From positions 1-64,000 of the forward strand of contig NZ_BMTU01000009.1 in the NCBI RefSeq assembly GCF_014649835.1: DNA of 64,000 nt, in the 5' to 3' direction. The notes below the pieces were generated by a model. It ran no database searches and had not been told where the DNA came from. It saw only the letters and a program-made list of their open reading frames with translations. This DNA comes from Streptomyces pilosus (GTDB lineage: Bacteria; Actinomycetota; Actinomycetes; Streptomycetales; Streptomycetaceae). Of the stretch, positions 26,431-36,460 are shown piece by piece. Within the stretch, counting starts at the first letter, position 1, and each line of letters opens with the position of its first letter. The translations under genes and the position numbers were made by a program.

Positions 26431-26787
26431 GAGTGACCTCACCCCTGCTGTCCGGAGGCTGGTCATTCTTGGGACGGCCCGGCGCGGGGCGCAAAGGGCG
26501 CTCCTACTAGGGCGGCTCGTAGCGCCGCGGGGGCCTTGCGGTGCCCGCGGGAGCGTGCCGACCCCCGGTGGCGTGCCCCTCGCGGCACCTGCCGTCCCGT
26601 CAGATGGCCCCGGGCGGCGCGGCAGTCCCGGCACCCTGCTCTCCGCCGGACCGCGACCCGTCCCGGCCGAGGGCGTTTTCACGGCAAGACGGACAAGTCC
26701 CCCAAGTCGCCGGAGCGGTTCCTACTAAGCGACCCGCACAGATCGGGATCGCGGTGTGACAGATGTCACGGAACCATCAACTCCGGA
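26431..26787 (-). other. 357-base promoter region upstream of the CAP-protein gene
   Basis: No gene is seen. The octamer TCCTACTA occurs twice (26502-26509 and 26720-26727), reading TAGTAGGA on the coding strand of the downstream gene and thus possible -10 elements of two promoters. A CRP/FNR-type dyad is at 26755-26770. Confidence 0.45.
26755..26770. promoter_or_regulatory. CRP/FNR-type dyad TGTGA-N6-TCACG
   Basis: TGTGACAGATGTCACG matches the actinobacterial Crp consensus TGTGA-N6-TCACA at 9 of 10 defined positions and contains a perfect 6-bp-arm repeat (GTGACA/TGTCAC). It lies between two minus-strand genes, 18 bases after the stop of one and far upstream of the CAP-protein start. It may control the latter or be part of a transcript end. 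Confidence 0.4.
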
Positions 26788-27453
26788 TCACTTCGGCGCG
26801 TTCCCCAGGGCGGCGACCGCCTCCTTGGCGGCCTTGATCGCGCCCTTGTTGATCTCGTCCGTGGCCGGCGCCTTCTTCGACTCGAAGTCGCTGCCGTTGT
26901 AGGTCACGATCACCAGGGCGTTGGAGGCCCGGACGAGTACCACGCCCTCACGCGTCTGCTGCTTGTCCTCGGTGGTGAGGTTCACGACGGAGTAGGCGGC
27001 GTCCCCGAGCCCGGGGACCGCGCCCCCGCCGCTCCTCTCCTCCAGCCGCCCCTGGTACGAGCGTTCCGCCGCCTCGTCCGACTCCAGCACCTCGTAGGAC
27101 ACGTCGAGCCAGCGGTACTCGTAGCCCTTCAGGGCGTTCCAGGAACAGGTGCGGCGCAGCGCGGAGTCCGTGGACGGTATCTCCTTGCCGGCCGTCTTGG
27201 CGCCCGGCACGAGGGACTTGACGCTCTTCTCGGTGACGCTGCCGCAGGGCGCGGGCGCGGCGGCGTAGGTCTTCGCCACCTGGGTCTCCGACGGCGCGGC
27301 CGCGGACTGGGTCCGCGTCTTCTCGGTCGGCTTGTTCTCGGCGGCCTGCGGCGCGGCCAGCGGGCCGGAGGACAGCGCCCATCCCGCCGCGGCGAGGACG
27401 ACCACCGGGGACAGGCGCGCGGTCAGGGCGATCGGCAGAGGAAAGGAACGCAC
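26788..27453 (-). CDS. Secreted DUF3558-like protein
   Basis: A protein of about 221 residues with an N-terminal signal peptide (VRSFPLPIALTARLSPVVVL, then AAAGWALSS) and a Thr/Ala-rich spacer. The globular domain has two Cys (PCGSVTEKSVKSLVPGA and RRTCSWNAL), as in actinobacterial DUF3558-type envelope proteins. There is no lipobox Cys, so it is probably secreted and not lipid-linked. GTG 27453 is chosen because the signal peptide starts there with a weak GAGAAG upstream; longer in-frame starts add non-signal-like sequence. Function unknown. Confidence 0.7.
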   Translation of the reverse strand: MRSFPLPIALTARLSPVVVLAAAGWALSSGPLAAPQAAENKPTEKTRTQSAAAPSETQVAKTYAAAPAPCGSVTEKSVKSLVPGAKTAGKEIPSTDSALRRTCSWNALKGYEYRWLDVSYEVLESDEAAERSYQGRLEERSGGGAVPGLGDAAYSVVNLTTEDKQQTREGVVLVRASNALVIVTYNGSDFESKKAPATDEINKGAIKAAKEAVAALGNAPK

Positions 27454-27635
27454 GGCGCACTTCTCGTGGGGTTGGTGCGGAAGGGGTCCGCACTGCGGAC
27501 GGGACGCCAGTGTCACACGCATCGGTGTGGCGCGGAAGGGCCAACTCGCTCCGTAGGCGCGTGGTGACGGGCGCGTACCGTCCGCGGCGGCCGGCCGCTC
27601 CGACTGCGCTGCGGAAGAGACGATCTGGGGGTGCG

Positions 27636-28700
27636 TCAGGGGACGCGGGCGATCCACTCCGGCGAGGTGAACTTCGTCCGCGCCAACTCACGCGCGCGGG
27701 CCAGCTCCTCGTCCGTCACCTTGCCGGCGGCGAGCCCGTACCGGGCGCGGAAGGAGTCGATCATCCGGTCGATGACGGCCTCGCGCGGCAGACCGGTCTG
27801 CCGGCGCAGCGGGTCCACCCGCTTCTTCGCGCTCCCGGTGCCCTTGTCGGACAGCTTCTCCCGCCCGATGCGCAGCACTTCGAGCATCTTGTCCGCGTCG
27901 ATGTCGTACGCCATCGTCACGTGGTGCAGCACCGCTCCGGGACCGCCGTCCTGACCGACGAGCCGCTTCTGCGCGGCGCCGGCGATCTTTCCCTGCTCGG
28001 TGGCGATGTCGTTCAGCGGCTGGTACCAGGCGCGGATCCCCATCTCGCCGAGCGCGCCGAGCACCCAGTCGTCGAGGTAGGCGTAGCTGTCCTGGAACGA
28101 CAGCCCCTGCACCAGCGCCTCCGGCACCGACAGCGAGTACGTGATGGTGTTGCCGGGCTCGACGAACATCGCGCCGCCGCCGGAGATACGGCGCACCACC
28201 TCGATGCCGTGGCGTCCGGCGCCCTCGGCGTCCACCTCGTTGCCCAGCGACTGGAAACTGCCGATGATCACCGCGGGGGCGCCCCACTCCCACACCCGCA
28301 GCGTCGGCGGACGCCGGCCGGCGGCGACCTCGGCGGTCAGCACCTCGTCCAGGGCCATGTGGAGCGCGGGGGACTGCGGGGCCTCGTGGATCAGCTGCCA
28401 GTCGTAGTCGGTCCAGTCGGTGGCGTGGGCCAGCGCGCGGCGCACCGCGATGCCGACACCCTCCGAGGTGAGCCCGTACATCACGGTGCCCTCGGGGAGG
28501 GCCGCGTCGATCCGGGCGGCCAGACCGGCGGCGTCGGTGTCGGCGGGGGCGCCGTCCAGGGCCCGGTTCACGGCGTCCAGTGCCTCGTCGGGTTCGAGGA
28601 AGAAGTCACCCGCCACGCGCGCGCGGCGCAGCACGCCGTCCTCCACGTCCACGTCCACGACGACCAGCTTGCCGCCGGGAACCTTGTACTCACCGTGCAC
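27636..28700 (-). CDS. lplA: Lipoate-protein ligase A family protein
   Basis: A 354-residue cytosolic protein. Residues 1-85 look like the accessory/C-terminal domain of LplA placed first (GEYKVPGGKLVVVDVDVEDG). Residues 100-354 are the catalytic BPL/LplA fold with RVWEWGAPAVIIGSFQSLGNEV, the RRISGGGAMFVEPGN loop, and DIATEQGKIAGAAQKR carrying the Lys expected to contact the lipoyl-adenylate. It would attach lipoate to E2 or H proteins. The domain order is the reverse of E. coli LplA but is seen in actinobacteria. GTG 28700 starts it. Gene neighbours give no further hint. Confidence 0.85.
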   Translation of the reverse strand: MHGEYKVPGGKLVVVDVDVEDGVLRRARVAGDFFLEPDEALDAVNRALDGAPADTDAAGLAARIDAALPEGTVMYGLTSEGVGIAVRRALAHATDWTDYDWQLIHEAPQSPALHMALDEVLTAEVAAGRRPPTLRVWEWGAPAVIIGSFQSLGNEVDAEGAGRHGIEVVRRISGGGAMFVEPGNTITYSLSVPEALVQGLSFQDSYAYLDDWVLGALGEMGIRAWYQPLNDIATEQGKIAGAAQKRLVGQDGGPGAVLHHVTMAYDIDADKMLEVLRIGREKLSDKGTGSAKKRVDPLRRQTGLPREAVIDRMIDSFRARYGLAAGKVTDEELARARELARTKFTSPEWIARVP

Positions 28701-28938
28701 GGCTCCGCCTTTCGTTCCCTGCCGACGACTCCAACACCGGCGACCGCGGACATGTTCCCCCGGGCCCGCGGGCGCACGGTGGGAAGGCTCGCCGTACGCC
28801 CGCGGGCCCGGGCCCCGGCGGGTGCGACCGGAAGCCCCCCTCGGGCAAGTGCCGTGTTTGCGGGAGCGTTTCGGGCTGGAAGAGTGCCGACCGGAGCCGG
28901 TGTGCGCCGGCCGCGGACATCACTCACGGGGGATCGGC

Positions 28939-29628
28939 ATGACGGAGACCGGTACGGGACCCGCGCCCACCGGGCAGGTGGCGGCACTGGCCCGGGCGCG
29001 CGGACTGGGCGCGTGGGTGGAACGGACCTTCCTCCCGAAGAAGGGCCTGTTCCTCCGCAAGTGGGAGGGGTCGAGGCTGTACTTCTTCGTGGGCGGCCTC
29101 GTCATCACGGGGCCCGGGGACTTCGCCGCCGCGTACGACTGGCGGACGGCGAGCGTGCTGCAGAGCGTCACCTCGGTCAACGGCGTGGTCCAGGAGGCCA
29201 GGTACACGGTCTTCGACCGGAGCGGTGCCGCCGTGGGACTGGGACGCGGCGGCGACATGCTCTTCCCGCGGCAGCACGCGGGGCTCGGCATCACCTCCCT
29301 GGTGAAGGGCGCGCCCTTCACCTTCGAGGGCGACTGGGGACCGTACATCCAGCAACGCATCGCCGAAGAGCGGGGCGCCGAGGTCCTCGCGGACCTGGAG
29401 CGCGGCGGGACCGTGCCGTTCGGTGCCGTCACCCTGAGCCGGAGCGGCGTGACGGTGCAGGAACGCTCGGCGGCCTGGGACGGCCTCGGTGACATCAGGG
29501 CGTCCGACGGCCAGGTCCTCTTCCCGGACGCAGGCGGGCGCCGGCAGGCGCTGCCCTCGGTCCCGGCCACACACGTGGCCAACCTGGTGCTGTTCCTCGC
29601 GGTGTGCCGGCATGTGGGCGCGGCCTGA
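28939..29628 (+). CDS. DUF6585-like conserved protein
   Basis: A 229-residue protein without clear signal or membrane helix. It has a beta-rich PH-like pattern: WEGSRLYFFVGGLVITGPGD, then RYTVFDRSGAAVGLGRGG and VTLSRSGVTVQERSAAWDGL. I recognise this as the actinobacterial family listed as DUF6585, from memory. Function unknown. ATG 28939 follows GGGGGAT. A strong terminator hairpin starts eight bases after the stop. Confidence 0.7.
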   Translation: MTETGTGPAPTGQVAALARARGLGAWVERTFLPKKGLFLRKWEGSRLYFFVGGLVITGPGDFAAAYDWRTASVLQSVTSVNGVVQEARYTVFDRSGAAVGLGRGGDMLFPRQHAGLGITSLVKGAPFTFEGDWGPYIQQRIAEERGAEVLADLERGGTVPFGAVTLSRSGVTVQERSAAWDGLGDIRASDGQVLFPDAGGRRQALPSVPATHVANLVLFLAVCRHVGAA

Positions 29629-29635
29629 CGGAGAC

Positions 29636-29666
29636 CGGCGGGGCGGGGGTTCCCCCTGCCCCGCCG
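29636..29666. terminator. Strong terminator hairpin between convergent genes
   Basis: Arms CGGCGGGGC+GGGGG and CCCCC+T+GCCCCGCCG (29636-29649 / 29652-29666) pair over 14 bases with one bulged T and a TT loop. It lies between the stops at 29628 (+) and 29719 (-). Confidence 0.75.
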
Positions 29667-29718
29667 GCGACGCCGGCAGGCGCCGGAGGGGTCGGACGGA
29701 GGCCGTCGGACGGGGCGG

Positions 29719-30728
<1,010 letters not shown>

Positions 30729-30732
<4 letters not shown>

Positions 30733-32705
30733 CGGGCACCCTCCAGCGACTTGGCCGACGGGCGCGCGGGCGCCGGGTGGTGGCAGGCGAACAGGTGGTC
30801 CCGCGCACCCTCGCGGTCGGCGGCGGGCGGCGGGGTGGTGGCGCACAGCGCGGTGGCGGCGGTACAGCGGGAGGCGAACCGGCAGCCGGCCCCGAACGAC
30901 TTGGGCGCGGGCACCACACCGCGGATCTGGTGCAGCCGCTCCGCCCCCGCCTCCAGCGAGACGACGGAGCCGAGCAGCCCCCGGCTGTAATGGTGGGCCG
31001 GGTCCGTCAGCAGGGAGCGGGTGTCGCCGGCCTCGGCGACCTGACCCGCGTACATCACGGCGACCCGGTGGGCGAGGTCGCCGACCAGGGCCAGGTCGTG
31101 GGAGACCAGGACCATGGCGAACCCGAGCTCGTCGCGCAGCCGCACCAGCAGTTCCACGACCTGGGCCTGCACGGTCACGTCGAGCGCGGTGGTCGGCTCG
31201 TCGGCGATGAGCAGGCGCGGGCTGCGGGAGAGCGCCATGGCGATGAGCACGCGCTGGCGCTGGCCGCCGGAGAGCTCGTGCGGGTAGCTGCGCAGGGTGC
31301 GCTCGGGGGAGAGGCCGACCAGGTCCAGCAGCTCGGCGGGGGTGCGGGTGCCGCCGCGCGAGGTGAGCCGCTTGAGCTGGGTGCCGATCAGCACCGACGG
31401 GTTCAGCGACGACATGGCGTCCTGGTAGACCATCGCGATCTCCGGACCCATCAGGGACCGGCGCTCCTTGGGCGACATCGTCAGCAGGTCGCGGCCGCGG
31501 TAGAGGATCTCGCCCTCGACCTCGGCGTTGCGTGCCAGCAGCCCCATGATCGCCAGGCTGGTGACGGACTTGCCGCAGCCGGACTCGCCGACCAGACCCA
31601 GGGTCTCGCCCTCGCGGACGGCGAAGGAGATGCCGTCCACCACGCGGATGTCGCCGTAGCGGTCGGGGAAGCGGATCGACAGGTCACGGACGACCAGCAG
31701 GTCGGCGGCGTCCTCGGCCAGCGGCGGAACGGCCGGCTCGGTCGCCTCGATCCGGGCGGCGAGCCCGGCGAGCGCGGCGTCGGCCGCGGCCCGGTCGGCG
31801 GCCGGCTCGGCGGCGGCGGTCCTCTCGACGGTGTCGCCGCCATCGGCACGGGCCTTGTCGGGGGAGGCGGCGGCGTCCGTCATGCCCTCCGACAGCACGT
31901 TCAGCGCGAGCACCGTGATCAGCAGGCACAGGCCCGGGAAGAGGGTCGCCCACCAGCCGCCCGAGAGCAGGATCTGCCGGCCGTAGGCCAGCACGCTGCC
32001 CCAGCTGGGGTCGGGGTCCTGCACACCGGCGCCGATGAAGGACAGGCTCGCCTCGAAGATGATCGAATCGGCCACCATGACGGTCGCGAACACCAGCACC
32101 GGCGCGGCACAGTTGACGGCGACGTGCCGGGCGACGATGTAGTGCCGCCGGGCGCCGATCACCTGCTCGGCGGCGACGTAGTCCTCGCCGTACTGCTCCA
32201 GCACGTTGGCCCGTACGACCCGGGCGAGCGAGGGGGAATAGACGAAGGCGATGGTGAAGATGATGACCGGAACGCTGGGCCCGAACACGGCGACCAGCAC
32301 GGCCGCCAGCGCGATCGGCGGGAACGACATGACGACGTCCAGCGTGCGCATCACCGACTCGTCGGCGAACTTGCGCGAGGTCGCGGCCAGGGCGCCCAGG
32401 GACGAGCCGATGGCCAGCGCGAGGAGGGTCGCGCCGAACCCGATGACGAGGGAGTAGCGGGCGCCGTGCACGACCCGGGCGAACACGTCGCGCCCGGCCC
32501 GGTCGGTGCCGAACCAGTGGTCGGCGCCGGGCGGCTGGGCCGGGACGCCGGTGGCGAGCGGGTCCTGGGTGAGCAGCGGCGCGAAGAGCGCGCCCAGGAC
32601 GACCACGAGGAGGACCCCGAAGGCGATCCGGGAGGGCAGGGGCAGGCGACGCAGGCGGGTGCCGGGCCGGAGCCGCCCGGCGAGGGAGCGTGGGGCGAAC
32701 ATCAC
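30729..32705 (-). CDS. ABC importer permease-ATPase fusion (DppC-DppD), probable sialate uptake
   Basis: A 658-residue fusion. Residues 1-280 are a PepT-family inner-membrane permease with the EAA loop (YVAAEQVIGARRHYIVARHVA) and a periplasmic start (HWFGTDRAGRDVFARVVHG). After a charged Ala/Asp-rich linker (280-330) comes an ABC ATPase with Walker A GESGCGKS, signature LSGGQRQR, Walker B LLIADEPTTALDV, H-loop VLVSHD, and the CRFASRC oligopeptide-type Cys segment. Start codons GTG 32705 and ATG 32702 overlap the upstream permease stop. Fusion keeps one permease and one ATPase at fixed ratio. Sialic acid as cargo is inferred from the operon. Confidence 0.88.
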
Positions 32706-33652
32706 ACCGTCCTGATGCGCGGGTTGACGAGCAGGTAGAGCAGGTCGACGATCACGTTGACCACGAGGAAGGCGACGGCGATGGTGAGCACCGTGCCCTG
32801 GACCAGCCCGACGTCGCCCCCGTTGACGCCCTCGAGGATCAGCTTGCCCATGCCGGGCAGGTCGAAGATGGCCTCGATGACGACGGCGCCGCTGAGCATG
32901 TAGCCGACCTTGACGCCGAGCACGGTCAGCGGGGTGATCAGGGAGTTGCGGAGCACCGACCGGATGATCAGGAACGGCGGCAGGCCACTGCCGCGGGCGG
33001 TGCGCACGTAGTCGCGGTCGAGTTCGGCCACCATCGAGGTGCGGATCAGCCGGGCCAGCGAGGAGGCGACCGGCAGGGCGAGGGCGACGGCGGGCAGGGC
33101 GAGGCTGCGCAGCCAGCCGGAGAAGGAGTCGGCCGGGTTGACGTAGCCACCGGTCGGCAGGACCTCCATGTTCAGCGCGAACTGCTGGATGAGCAGCACA
33201 CCGAGCCAGAACGAGGGCAGGGCGATGCCGACCATCGACAGCACCCGGAAGACCTGGTCGGGCCAGCGGTCGCGGTGGACGGCGCTGATGACGCCGAAGA
33301 CCAGGGCCAGCACGATGGCCAGCGAGAGGCCGAGCAGCGTCAGCTGGAGGGTGAGCGGGAACGCGGTGGCGATCCGGTCGGCGACGGGCTGGCTGGGCGC
33401 CACGGTGACGCCGAGGTCCCCCTGCACCAGATCACCGAGGAAGGCGACGTACCGGACGGGCAACGGGTCGTTCAGGCCGTGCTCCTCGGCGAACGCGGCA
33501 CGCGCCTCGGGACTGGCGCTGTCGCCGAGCGCGTTGTAGGCGGGGTCGGCCGGCGAGAACTGCAGGACGACGAAGACCAGCAGGGCGATGCCGAGGATCA
33601 TCACCGGCATCATCGCGACGCGGCGCAGCGCGAGCCGGAGAAAAGCAACCAT
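32702..33652 (-). CDS. ABC transporter permease, DppB type
   Basis: A 316-residue integral membrane protein with about six helices, starting FLRLALRRVAMMPVMILGIALL. It has the PepT-family periplasmic region (LGDLVQGDLGVTVAPSQPV) and the EAA coupling loop in DRDYVRTARGSGLPPFLIIRSVLRN. It pairs with the DppC half of the next gene to form the channel. Its TGA overlaps the start of that gene. It lies 76 bases after the binding-protein stop on the same strand. Confidence 0.9.
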   Translation of the reverse strand: MVAFLRLALRRVAMMPVMILGIALLVFVVLQFSPADPAYNALGDSASPEARAAFAEEHGLNDPLPVRYVAFLGDLVQGDLGVTVAPSQPVADRIATAFPLTLQLTLLGLSLAIVLALVFGVISAVHRDRWPDQVFRVLSMVGIALPSFWLGVLLIQQFALNMEVLPTGGYVNPADSFSGWLRSLALPAVALALPVASSLARLIRTSMVAELDRDYVRTARGSGLPPFLIIRSVLRNSLITPLTVLGVKVGYMLSGAVVIEAIFDLPGMGKLILEGVNGGDVGLVQGTVLTIAVAFLVVNVIVDLLYLLVNPRIRTV

Positions 33653-33728
33653 CGTGAGGTTCCTAGGGATTGGGGCGGGGGCCGCCGCCCGGTGGGGCGC
33701 GGCGGCCCGTCGGCCTGGGCGTGCGGGG

Positions 33729-35318
33729 TCAGGCGCGGCCGACGTCGATGAACGACAGTCCCGTGGTGGGCAGCGGCTCGAACCCCGTCAGCGCCCCCTC
33801 CCGCCAGGCGGTGGGCAGCTTGCGGTGCAGCACCGGGTACAGGGCGGCCTCGTCGGCGACCAAGTCGGTCACCTGCCCCCACAGCTCCCCCCGCCTGGCC
33901 CCGTCGGCCTCCGCCGCGGCCTTGTCCAGCAGCGACTTGACCTGCTTGTAGGCGGCGCTGCCCGCCCAGCCGTAGCGCTTCTCCGGCCAGAAGCCGTAGT
34001 AGAACCAGCGCAGCAGCAGGTCGGCGTCGTTGCCGAAGACGGACGGGTCGCCCGGTGCGGCCAGGGCCTCGAAGTCCCCCTTGTCGATCTTGGCGTACTG
34101 CGCGGCGGACTGCTGGATGTCGAGCTTCGCCTCGACACCGACGGCCGCCCAGCTCTCCTTGATCAGCGGCGCGATGTCCTTGACCCAGCCGTTGTCGGTG
34201 AGCAGCAGCGTGAAGGAGAGCTTGCCCGCGCCCGCCTCGGCGAGCAGCTTCCTGGCCCGGTCCGGGTCGTGCCGGTAGACGGTGGCGGCCTTCCGGTGGT
34301 CCGGATGCGTGGCCGGCACGTATCCGTCGGCCGCCTCGGCGTTGCCCAGCAGGGCGGTGGAGATGATCTTCTCGGTGTCGAGGGCGTAGTGCAGGGCCTG
34401 GCGCACGCGCTTGTCCGCGAAGCGCTTGTCGGCGGTGTTGAACATCAGGAAGAGCAGCCCGAAGGACTGGACGGACTTCACCCTGTCCTTGCCGGTGATG
34501 CCCTGCACGTCGATGTAGGGGACGTCCTCGATGGCCTGCACCCTGCCGGACTTGAGCGCGCTGACCCGGGCGGAGGGGTCGGAGATCAGGCGCCAGACCA
34601 GCTTCTTGGCCTTGGCGGGGTGGGGGCCGTTGTACTTGTCGTACGCCTCCATGACGATCTTGTCCTCGCGGACCGCCGACACGAAGCGGTACGGACCCGA
34701 GCCGACCGGTTCGGCGTCGAACGCCTTGGGGTCGGCGCCGGCGATCCTCTTCGGCACGACGCGCACCACGGATATGCGCGAGGGGAAGAGCGCGAAGGGG
34801 TGTTTCAGGCGGAACTCGACCGTGCTCTCGTCGACCGCCTCCACCTGGTCGATGAAGGGCACGAACTGGGCCATCAGCGAGGCGTTCCCGGGGTCCAGGA
34901 CCCGCTCGAAGCTGAACACCACGTCGTCCGCGGTGACCGCCGAGCCGTCGTGGAAGGTGGCACCCTTGCGGAGGGTGGCCCGGTAGGTGGTCGCGTTGAT
35001 CTTCTGGGGCATCCCGGTGGCCAGCGCCGGCCGGGCGACGAGCGTGGCCGGGTCGAGGTCCACCAGGCCCTCGAAGATGTGCATGTTGGCGGCGAAGGGG
35101 GTCGCGCCGGAGGTGATCATGGGGTCGAAGCCCGTGGAGAGGGGATAGGAGAGCCCGGCCTCGATGGTGCCGGTTCCGCCGCCGGAGGCGCCGTCGCCGG
35201 TGCTGCCCGGGCCTCCGCAGGCGGACAGGCCGGCGGTGACCGCGGTCGCCACGCCGATGGCGCTGGTGTATCTCATGAAGGTACGGCGGTCGACGCCGGC
35301 TGCGCTGCGCGGGGACAA
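33729..35318 (-). CDS. Extracellular substrate-binding lipoprotein, family 5 (SBP_bac_5), probable sialate binding
   Basis: A 529-residue solute-binding protein. The N-terminus has a twin-arginine-type motif (DRRTFMRYTSAIGV) and lipobox LSAC, so it is a Tat-exported lipoprotein on the outer face of the membrane. The family 5 signature follows (RATLRKGATFHDGSAVTADDVVFSFERV). TTG 35318 is chosen because AGGAGG lies five bases upstream and the signal peptide follows. It heads the importer operon and faces the NanR-like gene across an operator-containing 164-base gap. Family 5 proteins bind peptides, nickel, opines and, in SatA, sialic acid; the last is favoured by context. Confidence 0.87.
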   Translation of the reverse strand: MSPRSAAGVDRRTFMRYTSAIGVATAVTAGLSACGGPGSTGDGASGGGTGTIEAGLSYPLSTGFDPMITSGATPFAANMHIFEGLVDLDPATLVARPALATGMPQKINATTYRATLRKGATFHDGSAVTADDVVFSFERVLDPGNASLMAQFVPFIDQVEAVDESTVEFRLKHPFALFPSRISVVRVVPKRIAGADPKAFDAEPVGSGPYRFVSAVREDKIVMEAYDKYNGPHPAKAKKLVWRLISDPSARVSALKSGRVQAIEDVPYIDVQGITGKDRVKSVQSFGLLFLMFNTADKRFADKRVRQALHYALDTEKIISTALLGNAEAADGYVPATHPDHRKAATVYRHDPDRARKLLAEAGAGKLSFTLLLTDNGWVKDIAPLIKESWAAVGVEAKLDIQQSAAQYAKIDKGDFEALAAPGDPSVFGNDADLLLRWFYYGFWPEKRYGWAGSAAYKQVKSLLDKAAAEADGARRGELWGQVTDLVADEAALYPVLHRKLPTAWREGALTGFEPLPTTGLSFIDVGRA

Positions 35319-35415
35319 GGGACCCTCCTGGCGGGGAAGAACATGACGGGCGAGGATGCGGAATGGCTGGTTCTGTGCGACGGGGCTGGCGCGAACGTAC
35401 CCCGCCGAGGATGCG

Positions 35416-35433
35416 TCAGACGTCTGATGTCTG
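35416..35433. promoter_or_regulatory. NanR-like operator in the divergent importer/regulator promoter
   Basis: The perfect 12-bp palindrome TCAGACGTCTGA (35416-35427) is followed by an extra half-site. The 17 bases 35417-35433, read on the minus strand (CAGACATCAGACGTCTG), recur exactly at 36382-36398. Its position between the divergent genes suits control of both the importer and the regulator itself. Confidence 0.75.
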
Positions 35434-35482
35434 ATGCTTGATAGCGTGGGAACGTAGTCGGGCCAGGGAGAGGGGTCAAGAG

Positions 35483-36235
35483 GTGGCGGTGGGACAAAAG
35501 GCGATTCGGCATGACGCGCCGGAGCCGAGGGCGGCACGACAGCCGTTGCGGCAGGAGGTCGTGGACGGCATCAAGTCGTACATCCTGCGCAATCAGTTGC
35601 GCCCCGGTGATCCGCTGCCGACCGAACCCGCCCTGTGCGAGGCGCTCGGTGCCAGTCGGTCCAGTGTGCGGGAGGCCATCCGCATCCTGACCGCGCTCGA
35701 CATCGTCGAGGTGCGGCACGGGCACGGCACCTATGTGGGCCGGCTGAGCCTGTCCGCCCTGGTGGAGAGCCTCGCCTTCCGCGGCCTGCTCAGCCCCGAC
35801 GACGACTTCCGGGTGATGAGCGACCTCGTCGAGGTCCGCGAGCTGTTCGAGCGCGGCATGGCCGAGCAGCTCGTGCGGGCCCTCGGCGACGAGGAGATCG
35901 ACCGGCTGGCGGCCCTCGTCGACCAGATGCGCAGGGCGGGCGCCGGTGAGGGGCACGGCTTCGTGGAAGCCGACCGCGCCTTCCATGCGCTGCTGGTCGC
36001 CCCGCTCGGCAACGACCTCATCGCGCAGCTCTCCGCGGCGTTCTGGGACGTCTACGTCATTGTCGCGCCGCACCTCGACGTCTTCACGCACGAGCACGAG
36101 GCGGCCACCATCGCCAACCACCAGCGCATCGTGGACGCCCTGCGGGGCCGGGACGCCGCCGAGTTCGCGGCGGCCCTCACCGAGCACTACGCGCCCGTGC
36201 GGCACCGGATCGCGGAGGCCCGGGCCCGGCGCTGA
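35483..36235 (+). CDS. nanR: GntR/FadR-family (FCD) transcriptional regulator, probable NanR-type sialic-acid regulator
   Basis: A regulator of about 250 residues. An N-terminal winged helix (PLRQEVVDGIKSYILRNQLR, then PLPTEPALCEALGASRSSVREAIRIL) is joined to a C-terminal FCD effector domain (residues 95-250). Its metal/ligand residues include Asp in EADRAFHALL and His in VDALRG...LTEHY. FCD regulators bind sugar acids or lactate-type ligands and usually repress. GTG 35483 or 35489 can start it; both follow purine-rich sites. It lies between the importer and the catabolic operon, both preceded by the same 17-bp dyad. A strong terminator follows, so it is transcribed alone. Confidence 0.85.
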   Translation: MAVGQKAIRHDAPEPRAARQPLRQEVVDGIKSYILRNQLRPGDPLPTEPALCEALGASRSSVREAIRILTALDIVEVRHGHGTYVGRLSLSALVESLAFRGLLSPDDDFRVMSDLVEVRELFERGMAEQLVRALGDEEIDRLAALVDQMRRAGAGEGHGFVEADRAFHALLVAPLGNDLIAQLSAAFWDVYVIVAPHLDVFTHEHEAATIANHQRIVDALRGRDAAEFAAALTEHYAPVRHRIAEARARR

Positions 36236-36248
36236 CCGGTGACTTCGC

Positions 36249-36287
36249 GCGGCGGAGGCGGCCCCGTACCGGGGCCGCCTCCGCCGC
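36249..36287 (+). terminator. Terminator: perfect 18-bp stem after nanR
   Basis: Arms 36249-36266 and 36270-36287 are exact reverse complements with a three-base loop (TAC), 14 bases after the nanR stop. It isolates nanR from the catabolic operon, which has its own promoter at 36343. Confidence 0.85.
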
Positions 36288-36342
36288 TTCGCGCGCGGTG
36301 CCCGGGCGCCGGTGACGTGCGGCGGGCCGGCGGTGAGGGCAC

Positions 36343-36398
36343 TTGACGGCCGACGAGCGGATCTCTACTGTCCCAGGACAACAGACATCAGACGTCTG
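36343..36398 (+). promoter_or_regulatory. Promoter of the sialic-acid catabolic operon with downstream NanR-like operator
   Basis: TTGACG (36343-36348), a 17-base spacer and TACTGT (36366-36371) form a HrdB-type promoter with a start near 36378. The 17-base operator CAGACATCAGACGTCTG (36382-36398), identical to that at 35417-35433, covers the start of the transcript. That is the layout of a simple repressed promoter. Confidence 0.75.
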
Positions 36399-36460
36399 CT
36401 CTCAGCTCCCTCCGCTGCGCTGCGCCGTGCGCACGCCTCACCCGACGGGGCCCCTCCTCC

